Source: Alphaproteobacteria bacterium 43-37 (GTDB taxonomy: Bacteria > Pseudomonadota > Alphaproteobacteria > 43-37). Taken from it: a stretch of DNA of 64,000 nt. Where the stretch lies: the NCBI GenBank assembly GCA_001897475.1, contig MKSY01000030.1:20838-84837 (forward strand). Reading direction: 5' to 3'. The number at the start of each line of letters is the position of its first letter. The stretch's first letter is position 1. Positions 29,753 through 38,107 of the stretch are shown here, piece by piece. The position numbers were made by a program, and so were the translations under genes. A model generated the notes under the pieces. That model saw nothing but the letters and a program-made list of their open reading frames with translations, searched no databases and had not been told where the DNA came from.

Positions 29753-32700
29753 TTAATTTCCTCTGATCTTCTTTTTGCGCTGCTCCAAAACCTTTGCATT
29801 CAGCTCTGGGTATTGTTCCAGCAGTTTGGCTTGACCGAGTTTGCGGTAAAGCTGTATCACGCTTTTAATGGCATGCTGCTTGTGGCCTTCCACATTCTCA
29901 TCCCCTTCGGGCATTTGCTTATAGCTGGCTGAAGACATGATGGTGCTCAGCACTTTTTTCAAGTCCATATTAGGACTTGGCTTAGCGCAAAGCTTGATGT
30001 AATCATGATGCTCCTCTGATGACAGGGAAATGCCTTCGATCTCATCCATCGGAGGCATTCCTGACATTTTGAGCCGAAACATTTCTTCCGCTACTGGGTT
30101 TTTGGTGTTCTTGGATGTGGCAATACCTTTGAGCAACCCTTGGCCAAGAGGGCTTGGGTAAGTCACCTCTTCTCCAAACAGGTTGAGCCTTGCTGGCAGT
30201 TCCTTTGAATATCCAGGCAACTGGCTTTTGTAAAAAGATATGAGTGATTCTAAATCCTCAAAGGGGTTTTTGGGCGTTAACCTTTGGACTGAGTCTACAT
30301 CCTTGCGATGTTGTTTGATCACATTAGGAACTAAGCTAGAAAGATAGTTTGCCGCAAATCGTTGGCCATAACGATTTCCATCACTTAACGCGTTAAGCAG
30401 ATTGGTAAGGCCCACCAAGTAACCCCTCGTATTTATGTTTTGCGAAATGGCAATAAGGGACGCTGTGGCCAAATTCTCTTTTTCAGCGTCTGGCAGTTCG
30501 TGGAAGATATGGTGCAAGTCAGCCGCTAAGCCAAAGAACATGCCAAAGGGATCAAGTCGGCTGAACTGCACATATTTGGTTGTTCCATCATCTTGCTGAA
30601 GTGCAAAGGAGTATGGCAATCTTCCAGTGTTTCGAAGAGCTTCACCTTTGCCTTTAGGAACACCACCAGTAATCACACCATCTTCAGCCAGAGAAAAAGC
30701 CGTCGCCCATAAAATCCATCCTCCAAACAGTTTGCCTAAAGCTCGGCTTTGCACCATTGGATCAGAAGAAGTTAGCTCCTGCCGATATTGCTTGGAGAGA
30801 AGATTCAGACCAGGCGTCCTATGATGCGCAAACTTAAGGATATTTGCCGGCGTGCGGATAAAGGGAATGATGAACCTTAAACCAGGATGTTTATAAGCCA
30901 TTTGGTTTAATGTGTGGGATAATGTTGCTTCTGCTAATGGTGTGGTAAAACTGACCTCGTCTGCAAAGGCAAGCGCCTTTTCATGAAGGTTGCCGTACTG
31001 TTTGGGGTTTGCAAGAATTGTCTCGTAAAGTCCTTGAGCTTCCTGGCCCATTTGGCTAGACAGCTTAACTTCACGTGCGGCCAAAGCTCGGATCGATGAT
31101 CGGTAGTTGATGATCTTAAAGAACTCATCTTCTGCCAAGAGAAACCGCCCAGGAAGGTTGATGGCCTTACCCAGATAATCCAGTCCATGGATCATCGATG
31201 AGCGAATCGCTTCAGCATAGTTGTTTTCCTCTATTGCTTTCATGATCGATTCTGTGGGATTCGATCCCAAGGGTCGTAACCCAAACCTCTCGGCACTAAT
31301 GGCTTTGGGCCGGCTAACATCATTGATGCCATGCTGGTTGATGAGGTTACGATCGGCCATAAAGGCTTTGGTGGCTCCTTGCAGTGGGTTGGCGTGAGTG
31401 AATGTTTCATCCGCATGACGGCTTGAACCTAAAGCCGTCCATCTCACAATATCCTTCAAACTGTCGAAGATGCCGCGAGTGAGATACGTGCCCTCTAGAA
31501 GCAAATCCTTATCGGCCATAATAAGCCCTGCCGTAAACCGCTCCAGTGGTTGCCAAAGAGTGTGAGCCGCTGTGGACATTATGTTGACGGCATGGGTTGA
31601 TGGGCCTGATAAGACGCTGTTCATAAAGTATTCCAACACAGCGTCCCTGGCCTTCTCATAGAATGAGGGTTTAACCAGTTTTGCGAGCTCCTCATTGGAA
31701 GGGCAGGATGCAAACGCTTTGGCTAAAGCCCTGATGTTGGTGACACCCCCTTGCGCTTCAAAGATTTCGGTCAACTGTTTTTCGGATAGCTCTTTGCCAT
31801 AAAGAGGCATTTTGAGAGTATTCAGTGACCTGGCTATGTTGGACTTAATCCCTTGGTACATTTTAAGGGTTTCACCTGTCAGGGTTTTAAGCCTAACAAA
31901 GTTGGCTATCTGCTCGGCTCCAGCTTCCCCAAGATCAATCTTGACCGCTTCACGACGCAAGGTTTCAAAAAGGCTTTGCAGGTAAATGCCTGAAGCCCTT
32001 AGCTGCGAGTCCATCAGTTTGGAGCTATTGAACAAAGTGTTCAGTGATGATGTGACATTCTCAGGGCTAGAGCCAATAATACTGGCAATCTTGTTGGTAT
32101 CGGCCCAGGTTCTGGTATTCCCAGTTACGCTGTTAATGCTGTCCGCAAGGACGTCTTGGAGGGTTTTCATGACTTTGAGGGTATCGTCTGATGATGCAAT
32201 ATTGGCAAAGTTAATGCCACGCCCAATGACCCGGCTTGCCGTTTCTTCATCAAAGTTTTGTAAAGCTTCTTGAAAAGCCTGCACTTGATGGGTTTGCAGA
32301 GATAACAAAGTCTCCCCTGAATCAGCTGTAACATTGTGGGTTACAGGTGTGGATTCGACACTGAGCGTCGGGGCACCGAGTGCCTTGGCACTAAGTGCCT
32401 CTTGGTCAAGGTTTGCGGATACTTTAGCTTCAGTAGCAGCCTGTCGTTTAAGTTTATCAGCATCAATTGCTTGTTTGAGAGACTCTGGCCAATGGTCTTG
32501 CTCACCTTTAAGGAACAAACTTTCCAAATCCTGTTTGGCAGCTTCGGGTAAGTCAGCCCAACCTTTCGACTGCAAGATGCTCACCCAGCGCTCTGAGGCT
32601 TTAGTCATAAAGATAGAAGAGGTGCCAGGAGTCATCACCTCACCATTATGCTGCTCGGTTAGTTCCCTTAAAGCAGCAAAATGATCCGAATGACTAGCAG

Positions 32701-33568
32701 AACCAGCCGTTTCCAAAATGGTTTTGTGGATCAAAGCTTCATCGTGATGATGTCCTGACCAGTAGCTTAAGTCACTAGCGGCCTGCAAAATGCTAGTATC
32801 AGGCTCATAAGCCTCACCAGTACTTGAAGTCACTCTTTCCTTATGGGTTTTGAGCCAACGCATCTTTTGCACCAGCTTGATGATGCCTGATGTGAGCCCA
32901 CCTAAAGCAAGTCCCTCAACGCCACGCTTGAGGCGCGCTTCAACCTCACCATCCAGTTTGTCAGCCTTAAGCGCCTCAAAGATGGGTTTAGTCAATTCCG
33001 GTCCATGATCAGCCACCAGGTTGCACAGCCGCTCTTCATAAGGATCAAAAGCCACACTATCGGCAATAAACCCAGCCCCCGCAGCTAAAGCGCCTGGCGC
33101 TTTTTGCGCCGCACGTGATAAAACATTTAAGGCTTTCATGCCTTTCAGGGCCCAGGTGAATGGCAAAGCAAACTGCGCCACATCCGAGACCAGATTGCCA
33201 GTTACCGTTTGTGGCGCGTTCACATTGGGAAGGTGGGGAAGCGCAAATTCAAACTCAGGTGCCAATAAATGCACTGGGTTTTCAACCACAGGTTTTAAGG
33301 CGTGTTCCAATGTGGTGATCGTCTGATTAACGCCTTCCACCATCCCATGCACAGGGGCTTTAAACACTTCTGACGAGAAGGTAAAGTCACTCATATCATT
33401 TAAAGCACGGCTAACAATGCCTTGCTCCTGCTCTTCGACTTCAAGCCTGCGGATGAATGCATCCGGTACTTTGAGTTTCTGTGATTCTAAGTCAGGAGAT
33501 GGTGTTAAATCTTGAGGTTCATAAGCTTGAGGAAGGGCGAGTGTGTTGGGTTCCATCGGTGGCTCCAA
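29753..33568 (-). CDS. Internal virion protein gp16-like (1271 aa)
   Basis: By size, position and neighbours this is the T7 gp16 equivalent, the largest internal core protein, ejected to form the trans-envelope DNA channel. T7 gp16 carries an N-terminal lytic transglycosylase; no such motif is visible here. The N-terminus is Pro-rich, with several hydrophobic segments (for example NLVSDVAQFALPFTWALKGM, and KLFGGWILWATAFSLAEDGV near residue 950). Compared with phi2 it has two extra in-frame segments, at about residues 390-404 and 762-771, both encoded by 15-bp micro-palindrome arrays. Confidence 0.8.
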   Translation of the reverse strand: MEPPMEPNTLALPQAYEPQDLTPSPDLESQKLKVPDAFIRRLEVEEQEQGIVSRALNDMSDFTFSSEVFKAPVHGMVEGVNQTITTLEHALKPVVENPVHLLAPEFEFALPHLPNVNAPQTVTGNLVSDVAQFALPFTWALKGMKALNVLSRAAQKAPGALAAGAGFIADSVAFDPYEERLCNLVADHGPELTKPIFEALKADKLDGEVEARLKRGVEGLALGGLTSGIIKLVQKMRWLKTHKERVTSSTGEAYEPDTSILQAASDLSYWSGHHHDEALIHKTILETAGSASHSDHFAALRELTEQHNGEVMTPGTSSIFMTKASERWVSILQSKGWADLPEAAKQDLESLFLKGEQDHWPESLKQAIDADKLKRQAATEAKVSANLDQEALSAKALGAPTLSVESTPVTHNVTADSGETLLSLQTHQVQAFQEALQNFDEETASRVIGRGINFANIASSDDTLKVMKTLQDVLADSINSVTGNTRTWADTNKIASIIGSSPENVTSSLNTLFNSSKLMDSQLRASGIYLQSLFETLRREAVKIDLGEAGAEQIANFVRLKTLTGETLKMYQGIKSNIARSLNTLKMPLYGKELSEKQLTEIFEAQGGVTNIRALAKAFASCPSNEELAKLVKPSFYEKARDAVLEYFMNSVLSGPSTHAVNIMSTAAHTLWQPLERFTAGLIMADKDLLLEGTYLTRGIFDSLKDIVRWTALGSSRHADETFTHANPLQGATKAFMADRNLINQHGINDVSRPKAISAERFGLRPLGSNPTESIMKAIEENNYAEAIRSSMIHGLDYLGKAINLPGRFLLAEDEFFKIINYRSSIRALAAREVKLSSQMGQEAQGLYETILANPKQYGNLHEKALAFADEVSFTTPLAEATLSHTLNQMAYKHPGLRFIIPFIRTPANILKFAHHRTPGLNLLSKQYRQELTSSDPMVQSRALGKLFGGWILWATAFSLAEDGVITGGVPKGKGEALRNTGRLPYSFALQQDDGTTKYVQFSRLDPFGMFFGLAADLHHIFHELPDAEKENLATASLIAISQNINTRGYLVGLTNLLNALSDGNRYGQRFAANYLSSLVPNVIKQHRKDVDSVQRLTPKNPFEDLESLISFYKSQLPGYSKELPARLNLFGEEVTYPSPLGQGLLKGIATSKNTKNPVAEEMFRLKMSGMPPMDEIEGISLSSEEHHDYIKLCAKPSPNMDLKKVLSTIMSSASYKQMPEGDENVEGHKQHAIKSVIQLYRKLGQAKLLEQYPELNAKVLEQRKKKIRGN
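31256..31282. repeat. Micro-palindrome pair in phi1 gp16 (15-bp period)
   Basis: GGGAT-TCG-ATCCC (31256-31268) and GGGT-CGTA-ACCC (31271-31282), starts 15 bp apart, spacer AA. The phi2 homologue lacks these residues, so it is an in-frame insertion or deletion. Confidence 0.8.
32357..32399. repeat. Micro-palindrome triplet in phi1 gp16 (15-bp period)
   Basis: GACAC-TGA-GCGTC (32357-32369), GGCAC-CGA-GTGCC (32372-32384) and GGCAC-TAA-GTGCC (32387-32399). Starts are exactly 15 bp apart; the second and third have perfect 5-bp stems. The encoded residues are missing in phi2. Confidence 0.85.
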
Positions 33569-33600
33569 TAAAATAAAGAAAATGTAAAAAGGATATGGGC

Positions 33601-34041
33601 TTAACTAATGCCTGATTGGTAAAGGGCAGCTTCAGCCTGACGGCGTTTGACAAGTCCTGGCAATATTTTACCTCCAGCCTTTATCCATTTGAGGAATTCC
33701 AAGCAGGCTTGGGGTTGATCGCCTCGATTGATGCAAGCCCTTAAGGTAGAGCGCTGAAAGGCTCCTGCCCCAAGATTAAAGATAAACGAAATTATGGCAT
33801 CTACCTGAGGTTGAGTGAGGGGCACGCGCACAAGACGGCTTAAGGCTTGAAGAGCCTTTTGCGCATCGATGAGTAAGAGCTCTTCGGCTTCATGTTCTGT
33901 AATAGTTTTGAATTTCTGATCTTTACCAACCACATGGCCATACCCAATCGTGACATATCCGCCAGGGCATGTGTAAGGTTTGTTTTTGAATCCTTCAAAG
34001 TGTTTGATGAGGGCTAGCCCTTTGTGTGAGATTTGTAGCAT
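33601..34041 (-). CDS. Endolysin, GH24 lysozyme (T4/P22 type)
   Basis: A 146-aa muramidase. The catalytic array E16-(8)-C25-(5)-T31 is in HFEGFKNKPYTCPGGYVTIG, followed by YGH; the middle position is Cys as in several phage lysozymes. NLGAGAFQRSTLR and GLVKRRQAEAALY are family-typical. There is no signal peptide or SAR helix, so release through a holin is needed; the 3TM holin gene ends 2 bp upstream. T7 instead uses an amidase (gp3.5), not found in this prophage. Confidence 0.9.
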   Translation of the reverse strand: MLQISHKGLALIKHFEGFKNKPYTCPGGYVTIGYGHVVGKDQKFKTITEHEAEELLLIDAQKALQALSRLVRVPLTQPQVDAIISFIFNLGAGAFQRSTLRACINRGDQPQACLEFLKWIKAGGKILPGLVKRRQAEAALYQSGIS

Positions 34042-34043
34042 AG

Positions 34044-34502
34044 CTACCTCTTTCGGTTCAATGCACGATGCCCAAACCAGAAGGACATAACAGCCGCAAA
34101 TAATGCTTCATCCTCGCCGCTCCAAATATGGATCAATGCCGTGACAGTAGGGACGTTTGAGCCTGCAACCCAAGAATACCAGCTGGCGAGCTTGACTGCC
34201 GCATAAAGGCCAAAGAAGGCATAGGTGATGACTGGTCTCACAGACCCAGCTAACCCATCCACCCATTTAACCTTGACACGACGTTGGCTTTGGATCAGGG
34301 CGATTTGTTCATTGGATTCGGAAGTTAAGCGGATTTCCTCCAAACGATGCGCATGGCCAAGTTTAGAAAACTCCATTTGCCGATCCATAATGGCAAGTTC
34401 CTGGAGGCGATCTCGGTGTTGATTGATAAAGCGCATGATCTCAGGCATGGCGCTGGATAAAAAGCCCAATAGGGCCCCACATAAAGCGAGCATTTTTCTC
34501 AC
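34044..34502 (-). CDS. Holin with 3TM/GTA-holin layout
   Basis: A 152-aa protein: a hydrophobic N-terminus (MLALCGALLGFLSSAM), a charged helix (QHRDRLQELAIMDRQMEFSK), and two later hydrophobic segments (RPVITYAFFGLYAAVKLASW and ALFAAVMSFWFGHRAL). This matches PF11351-type holins found in alphaproteobacterial phages and gene-transfer agents. It should permeabilise the membrane for the GH24 endolysin encoded immediately downstream. Confidence 0.8.
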   Translation of the reverse strand: MRKMLALCGALLGFLSSAMPEIMRFINQHRDRLQELAIMDRQMEFSKLGHAHRLEEIRLTSESNEQIALIQSQRRVKVKWVDGLAGSVRPVITYAFFGLYAAVKLASWYSWVAGSNVPTVTALIHIWSGEDEALFAAVMSFWFGHRALNRKR

Positions 34503-34551
34503 TCCTTAAAATGAGGGATAACGGTCAATGATTTAAGTGTTTAGATGGCTT

Positions 34552-34592
34552 ATAACGGGTTATTCTGTAACGAGTTACTTGTAGCGAGCTAC
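34552..34592. repeat. Intergenic micro-palindrome triplet at the gp15 stop (phi1)
   Basis: ATAAC-GG-GTTAT (34552-34563), GTAAC-GA-GTTAC (34567-34578) and GTAGC-GA-GCTAC (34581-34592), all perfect 5-bp stems with starts 15 and 14 bp apart. The last contains the gp15 stop codon. phi2 has two units at the same place (60069-60095). Confidence 0.85.
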
Positions 34593-36337
34593 TCGAACTG
34601 GCCGTTCAATTCTTGCAGAAAAGCCTCAAACTGCTCTTGCGTCATACCAGGCTGGGTATCTAGATACTCTTTGAGCTTTCCTTTACCTTGCTTGTAATCA
34701 GCCACTGCTTGTTTAAAATCAGCCTTGGATTGAAACAGCTTTGGTGTCTTCATCATTTCTTCTTTATCATAACTAGTTGCAATTTGAGGAGCTGGGCCAG
34801 ATACAATCTGTTCTTTCAGTTTCTGATACTTTGTCTTAAGGGTTTGAGCAATTTGCGTGGCTTGCTGGCTTAAGGCAATAGGATCACCGGCTATCTCAGG
34901 CTGAGCTCGTTGCAGTGTCCAGATTTCACGATGGAACTCTCCTTGAGCTTCTGCGGCAAGAGAGCTCAATTGCTGCCCTTTCTCGGTCGTGCCAATGAGG
35001 AGCGATTCCAACTTATTGGGCGCTATGGCATCGGTCAAAATGTGCTTAGCACTTTTAACGGCTTCATGCTTGACGATATCCGCTTGTGCAAAGTGGGTTT
35101 TGAGCGCTGCCGCTTTATCTTGAGGGGTGAGGAAAGATGAATCCAAAATTTGTTGCTCTGATAATCTTCCTGCATAAAGATCGGCGTAAAAGTGCTCTTG
35201 CCCAGCTATATTGTGTTCAACCTGGTATTCCATGACCTGTTTTCGCATTAGCTCTACTGTATAAGGTAGATCAGTAACCCCAGCGTCAATAGCTTGGGCC
35301 TCAAGATCGTGAGATAGTTTGTAATTCGGATCATCCATGAGAGCCCTTAAAATGTTGCTTTTAAAGGTGCGAGTGAATTCACCGCGCTGACGATTTTTTC
35401 GGTGGTGGGCTCGCTCCTCATCCCGCCACATCTCATCTTCAATGTGCTTTTGGGCTTGAAGAACCTTTTGCTTCACAGCTGGGTTATCCGAATCTATGGC
35501 TTTGAGCAGGGCATCGCCATGGCTGCCTCCCATCTCCAAAGCTGAGACGATTACACTGTTTTGAACACGCTCTTCGACTTGGGGTTTGGATAGGCCAGTG
35601 AACATAGCCTCAGCCTTGAGCTCATCGAGTTTAGTTTTAAGATCGTCACCCGAGAAGCCTTGCCCAATAACAGCGGCTACCTCTTGATCCAAGATTTGCA
35701 GGCGTGACTCATGCAAATAAGCCTGTGTATAAGCCGTATGGTGGTTGAGCAAATTGATCTCAGCCATTTCCATCTTTGGCTTAAACCCTTCATACCAATC
35801 ATAGTCCCCGCCGGGGGCGAGGCCGCCGTCTGAGGCACCGACCTCAGGCTGAGATGAAAGATAACCTTTTCGCACCTCCTCCATAAACTGCAAGAGTGAG
35901 TCTTGGTCAATACGTTTGCTGCCCGTAGCATGGTCATCCACAAACTTGATGTTATTTTTACCTTCCCACAGCTCATAGGCTTGATTTAAGTTTTGCGCGT
36001 AGGTAAGTCCGGCTAATCGTCCCTTAGCCTCCATAAAGCCTTTGCGAAAGTATGGTGAGTCGGTAACATCAACCCTGCCAGCTTTTACCGCCTCATCCCA
36101 ACTTTGATAGTTTAAAGCCAGCTCCTGGCCAGAGACAAAAGCGGCTTTGTTTTCAGAGTCGACCTTAGCCAGCATCATCTTTTGTAAGGGGTCATTGAAT
36201 TTAGATAAAGCCGCAGCCAGCTCACCGAACTTATTGTTGGGAGCATAATTCTGGCTGGGTTTTATCACCACGCTTTGATCAGCTGGGGCCGAGACAGGCT
36301 GAATGGTTGCAGTAGGCAATTGATAACGTGGGATCAT
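34589..36337 (-). CDS. Internal virion protein gp15-like
   Basis: A 582-aa mostly helical protein in the T7 gp15 position, between gp14 and the lysis genes. Typical is the long alpha-helical content with conserved YFRKGFMEAKGRLAGLTYAQ and FADLYAGRLSEQQILDSSFL-like segments (here EHFYADLYAGRLSEQQ). In the virion it would form part of the ejected core with gp14 and gp16. A GC-rich segment at 35815-35860, encoding VGASDGGLAPGG, differs from phi2 and contains CCCCGCCGGGG. It overlaps the gp14 stop by 4 bp. Confidence 0.75.
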   Translation of the reverse strand: MIPRYQLPTATIQPVSAPADQSVVIKPSQNYAPNNKFGELAAALSKFNDPLQKMMLAKVDSENKAAFVSGQELALNYQSWDEAVKAGRVDVTDSPYFRKGFMEAKGRLAGLTYAQNLNQAYELWEGKNNIKFVDDHATGSKRIDQDSLLQFMEEVRKGYLSSQPEVGASDGGLAPGGDYDWYEGFKPKMEMAEINLLNHHTAYTQAYLHESRLQILDQEVAAVIGQGFSGDDLKTKLDELKAEAMFTGLSKPQVEERVQNSVIVSALEMGGSHGDALLKAIDSDNPAVKQKVLQAQKHIEDEMWRDEERAHHRKNRQRGEFTRTFKSNILRALMDDPNYKLSHDLEAQAIDAGVTDLPYTVELMRKQVMEYQVEHNIAGQEHFYADLYAGRLSEQQILDSSFLTPQDKAAALKTHFAQADIVKHEAVKSAKHILTDAIAPNKLESLLIGTTEKGQQLSSLAAEAQGEFHREIWTLQRAQPEIAGDPIALSQQATQIAQTLKTKYQKLKEQIVSGPAPQIATSYDKEEMMKTPKLFQSKADFKQAVADYKQGKGKLKEYLDTQPGMTQEQFEAFLQELNGQFE

Positions 36338-36909
36338 CGAATGCCTCCTTTAGCCATTTGCAACGATGAGTAGGTGCGCATCAAATCGCCGCCTAAACCT
36401 AACAAATGAGCCCACGGCGATGGCTTTTGTACAGGCGTGGTTGGGATCACATTATTAGCTTTTGAGAGCATGTCATGATGCATCCCCACAGCATTGCGGT
36501 AGGATTGAATACCCTGGTTATCCATGTTTTTACGCGCAGTTCGATCGGCCGATGAGAATTGCCCAGCGATATGACGCATCATGTTGTTGATGGATACACC
36601 GCCAAAGCCCGATGCAGCAGCGCTGGCTTTGGCATGGCCGGCAACTTCAAGGGCCTGTTTTTGTGACATTACCAATTTCTGGCCGGTTGCCATGTATTCT
36701 TCCGAAAGGCGGGATTCAAGAGCCTGGAGGTTATTGTAATACGCATCATAAGCATTCAAGGCATTCTGGTGATTGATGGCTTCAATCATGGCATTGTAGG
36801 CACGCTGAGAAGCGGCGTTCTGCCGAGCTTGCATATATCCCAACAGGCTTTGGCTAGCCGACATGGCAGCGTTCATCGCCATCAAATGGGTGGAGGAAAT
36901 GGGAGTCAT
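36334..36909 (-). CDS. Internal virion protein gp14-like
   Basis: A 191-aa helical protein with an alanine/glutamine-rich N-terminus (LLGYMQARQNAASQRAYNAM), a central GHAKASAAASGFGGVSINNM motif and a C-terminal hydrophobic end. This is the pattern of T7-like gp14 proteins, which form the outer-membrane part of the ejection channel. The next gene, gp15, overlaps its stop. Upstream, two plus-strand toxin-antitoxin genes separate it from gp13. Confidence 0.8.
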   Translation of the reverse strand: MTPISSTHLMAMNAAMSASQSLLGYMQARQNAASQRAYNAMIEAINHQNALNAYDAYYNNLQALESRLSEEYMATGQKLVMSQKQALEVAGHAKASAAASGFGGVSINNMMRHIAGQFSSADRTARKNMDNQGIQSYRNAVGMHHDMLSKANNVIPTTPVQKPSPWAHLLGLGGDLMRTYSSLQMAKGGIR

Positions 36910-37035
36910 GGGAAGGGTTCCTTATAATGAAGGACAAAGACTTCTTTAATTTTTCTATGATTTTTTATAGAATGAAGTTAAAAGATGACGATGAAAGCAA
37001 ATACGCTTATTTTTTCAAAGAGTTTGGAGAGTAAA

Positions 37036-37254
37036 ATGTCAAGAGTTGACCTTTCAAAAGAAATTATTAACGAAGCGCAGCGCTATGCAAACATTAATAA
37101 GCGATCTCTCCAAGAACAAATTGAGTACTGGTACAAAGTTGGCAAAATGAGTGAAGAGAATCCTGATTTGTCCTATAAATATATAAAAGAAATTCTTTTG
37201 TGCCTTGAGGAAGAAAAAGAAGGCAAAGCTACCCCCTATACTTTTGATTCTTAA
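37036..37254 (+). CDS. ParD-like antitoxin (phi1)
   Basis: Starting at ATG 37036, preceded by GGAG, the protein is about 72 aa. The frame is open from 36985, but the extra 17 residues are not family-like. SRVDLSKEIINEAQRYANIN, then KRSLQEQIEYWYKVGKMSEENPD, fits the ParD-like antitoxin family PF11903 (ribbon-helix-helix DNA binding). It lies on the plus strand, opposite to all phage structural genes, 17 bp ahead of its toxin. It neutralises the toxin and probably represses the pair. Confidence 0.8.
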   Translation: MSRVDLSKEIINEAQRYANINKRSLQEQIEYWYKVGKMSEENPDLSYKYIKEILLCLEEEKEGKATPYTFDS

Positions 37255-37271
37255 TAATAGGTCAAAGAAGA

Positions 37272-37553
37272 ATGAATGTTGTGGCAATCCCTTCATTTAG
37301 GAAAATTATTAAAAAGCTCCATCCTAATCAAAAGAAAGTCTTAGATGAGGCCGTTAGAAAAATATGTGAAAACCCTAACCTTGGGGAGCAAAAAGTCGGC
37401 GATCTAGCTGAGGTGTATGTTTATAAATTTAAAGTCTCCGCTCAATTAATGTTATTGGCATATAAAGTAGATATTCAGGAGGCAACCCTAACACTTCTCC
37501 ATTTAGCACCCCATGAAAATTTTTATAGAGATTTGAAAACAAAAAACCACTAA
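37272..37553 (+). CDS. RelE/ParE-type toxin (phi1)
   Basis: A 93-aa toxin: FRKIIKKLHPNQKKVLDEAV, then LGEQKVGDLAEVYVYKFKVS and LMLLAYKVD, ending LLHLAPHENFYRDL. This is the compact RelE/ParE fold in the version with the terminal HENFYRDLK motif. It is likely a ribosome-dependent mRNA interferase or gyrase poison. The pair sits between gp13 and gp14, where phi2 carries an unrelated pair. Confidence 0.8.
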   Translation: MNVVAIPSFRKIIKKLHPNQKKVLDEAVRKICENPNLGEQKVGDLAEVYVYKFKVSAQLMLLAYKVDIQEATLTLLHLAPHENFYRDLKTKNH

Positions 37554-37588
37554 GCATACCGTAAAGATACATAACAAACTGCAGTGCG

Positions 37589-38107
37589 TCATCTGAATCC
37601 GTGCCCAATAAAGCTCAAAAAACCATTCTGTTTGGTAGAATATTTTTCTCCACTTTGACTTACTTCAAACCCCAACTCCTTGAGCCACCTGATCGCCGTT
37701 GTATTTTGGCTATAAACATAATTTGTTAGCGTTGGGAAATGGGCACAAAATTCATTGAGGGCTTGTCTTGCCTTAACCATAAAATTCTTGGGGTAAGTCC
37801 TCACTTTGTCGGAAGTAAACGCCCACGGAATACCGATTTGGGGGTCAGTTGGATGAGGCGCAACGCCACCCAGGGCAATCACTTCCTTTGATCCATCTTT
37901 ATTCTGATAAATCATCGAATATGCTATTTTAGAAATAGCAATGGATTGGATCAGTAAGCCAGTTGGTGCACTGTCGAGACAGTCTCTTCCTGAAGCAGCG
38001 GCAATCTCCTCCAAATCAGCCTGCTTGAGGTTTGGGGCCAATTCAATCGCATGCTTTTTGGTTGCTTTCACAACCTTCAGTTTGGAAGCTTTAATTGATT
38101 TGGCCAT
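37589..38107 (-). CDS. gp13-like virion protein with GNAT-like fold
   Basis: A 172-aa protein in the T7 gene 13 position. The N-terminus VVKATKKHAIELAPNLKQAD and the GNAT-like strand YVYSQNTTAIRWLKELGFEV match the T7 gp13/DUF2833 family, thought to help virion assembly. The only palindrome unit in this copy is CTGTC-GA-GACAG at 37971-37982; the phi2 copy has five. It overlaps the gp12 stop by 17 bp. Confidence 0.75.
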   Translation of the reverse strand: MAKSIKASKLKVVKATKKHAIELAPNLKQADLEEIAAASGRDCLDSAPTGLLIQSIAISKIAYSMIYQNKDGSKEVIALGGVAPHPTDPQIGIPWAFTSDKVRTYPKNFMVKARQALNEFCAHFPTLTNYVYSQNTTAIRWLKELGFEVSQSGEKYSTKQNGFLSFIGHGFR

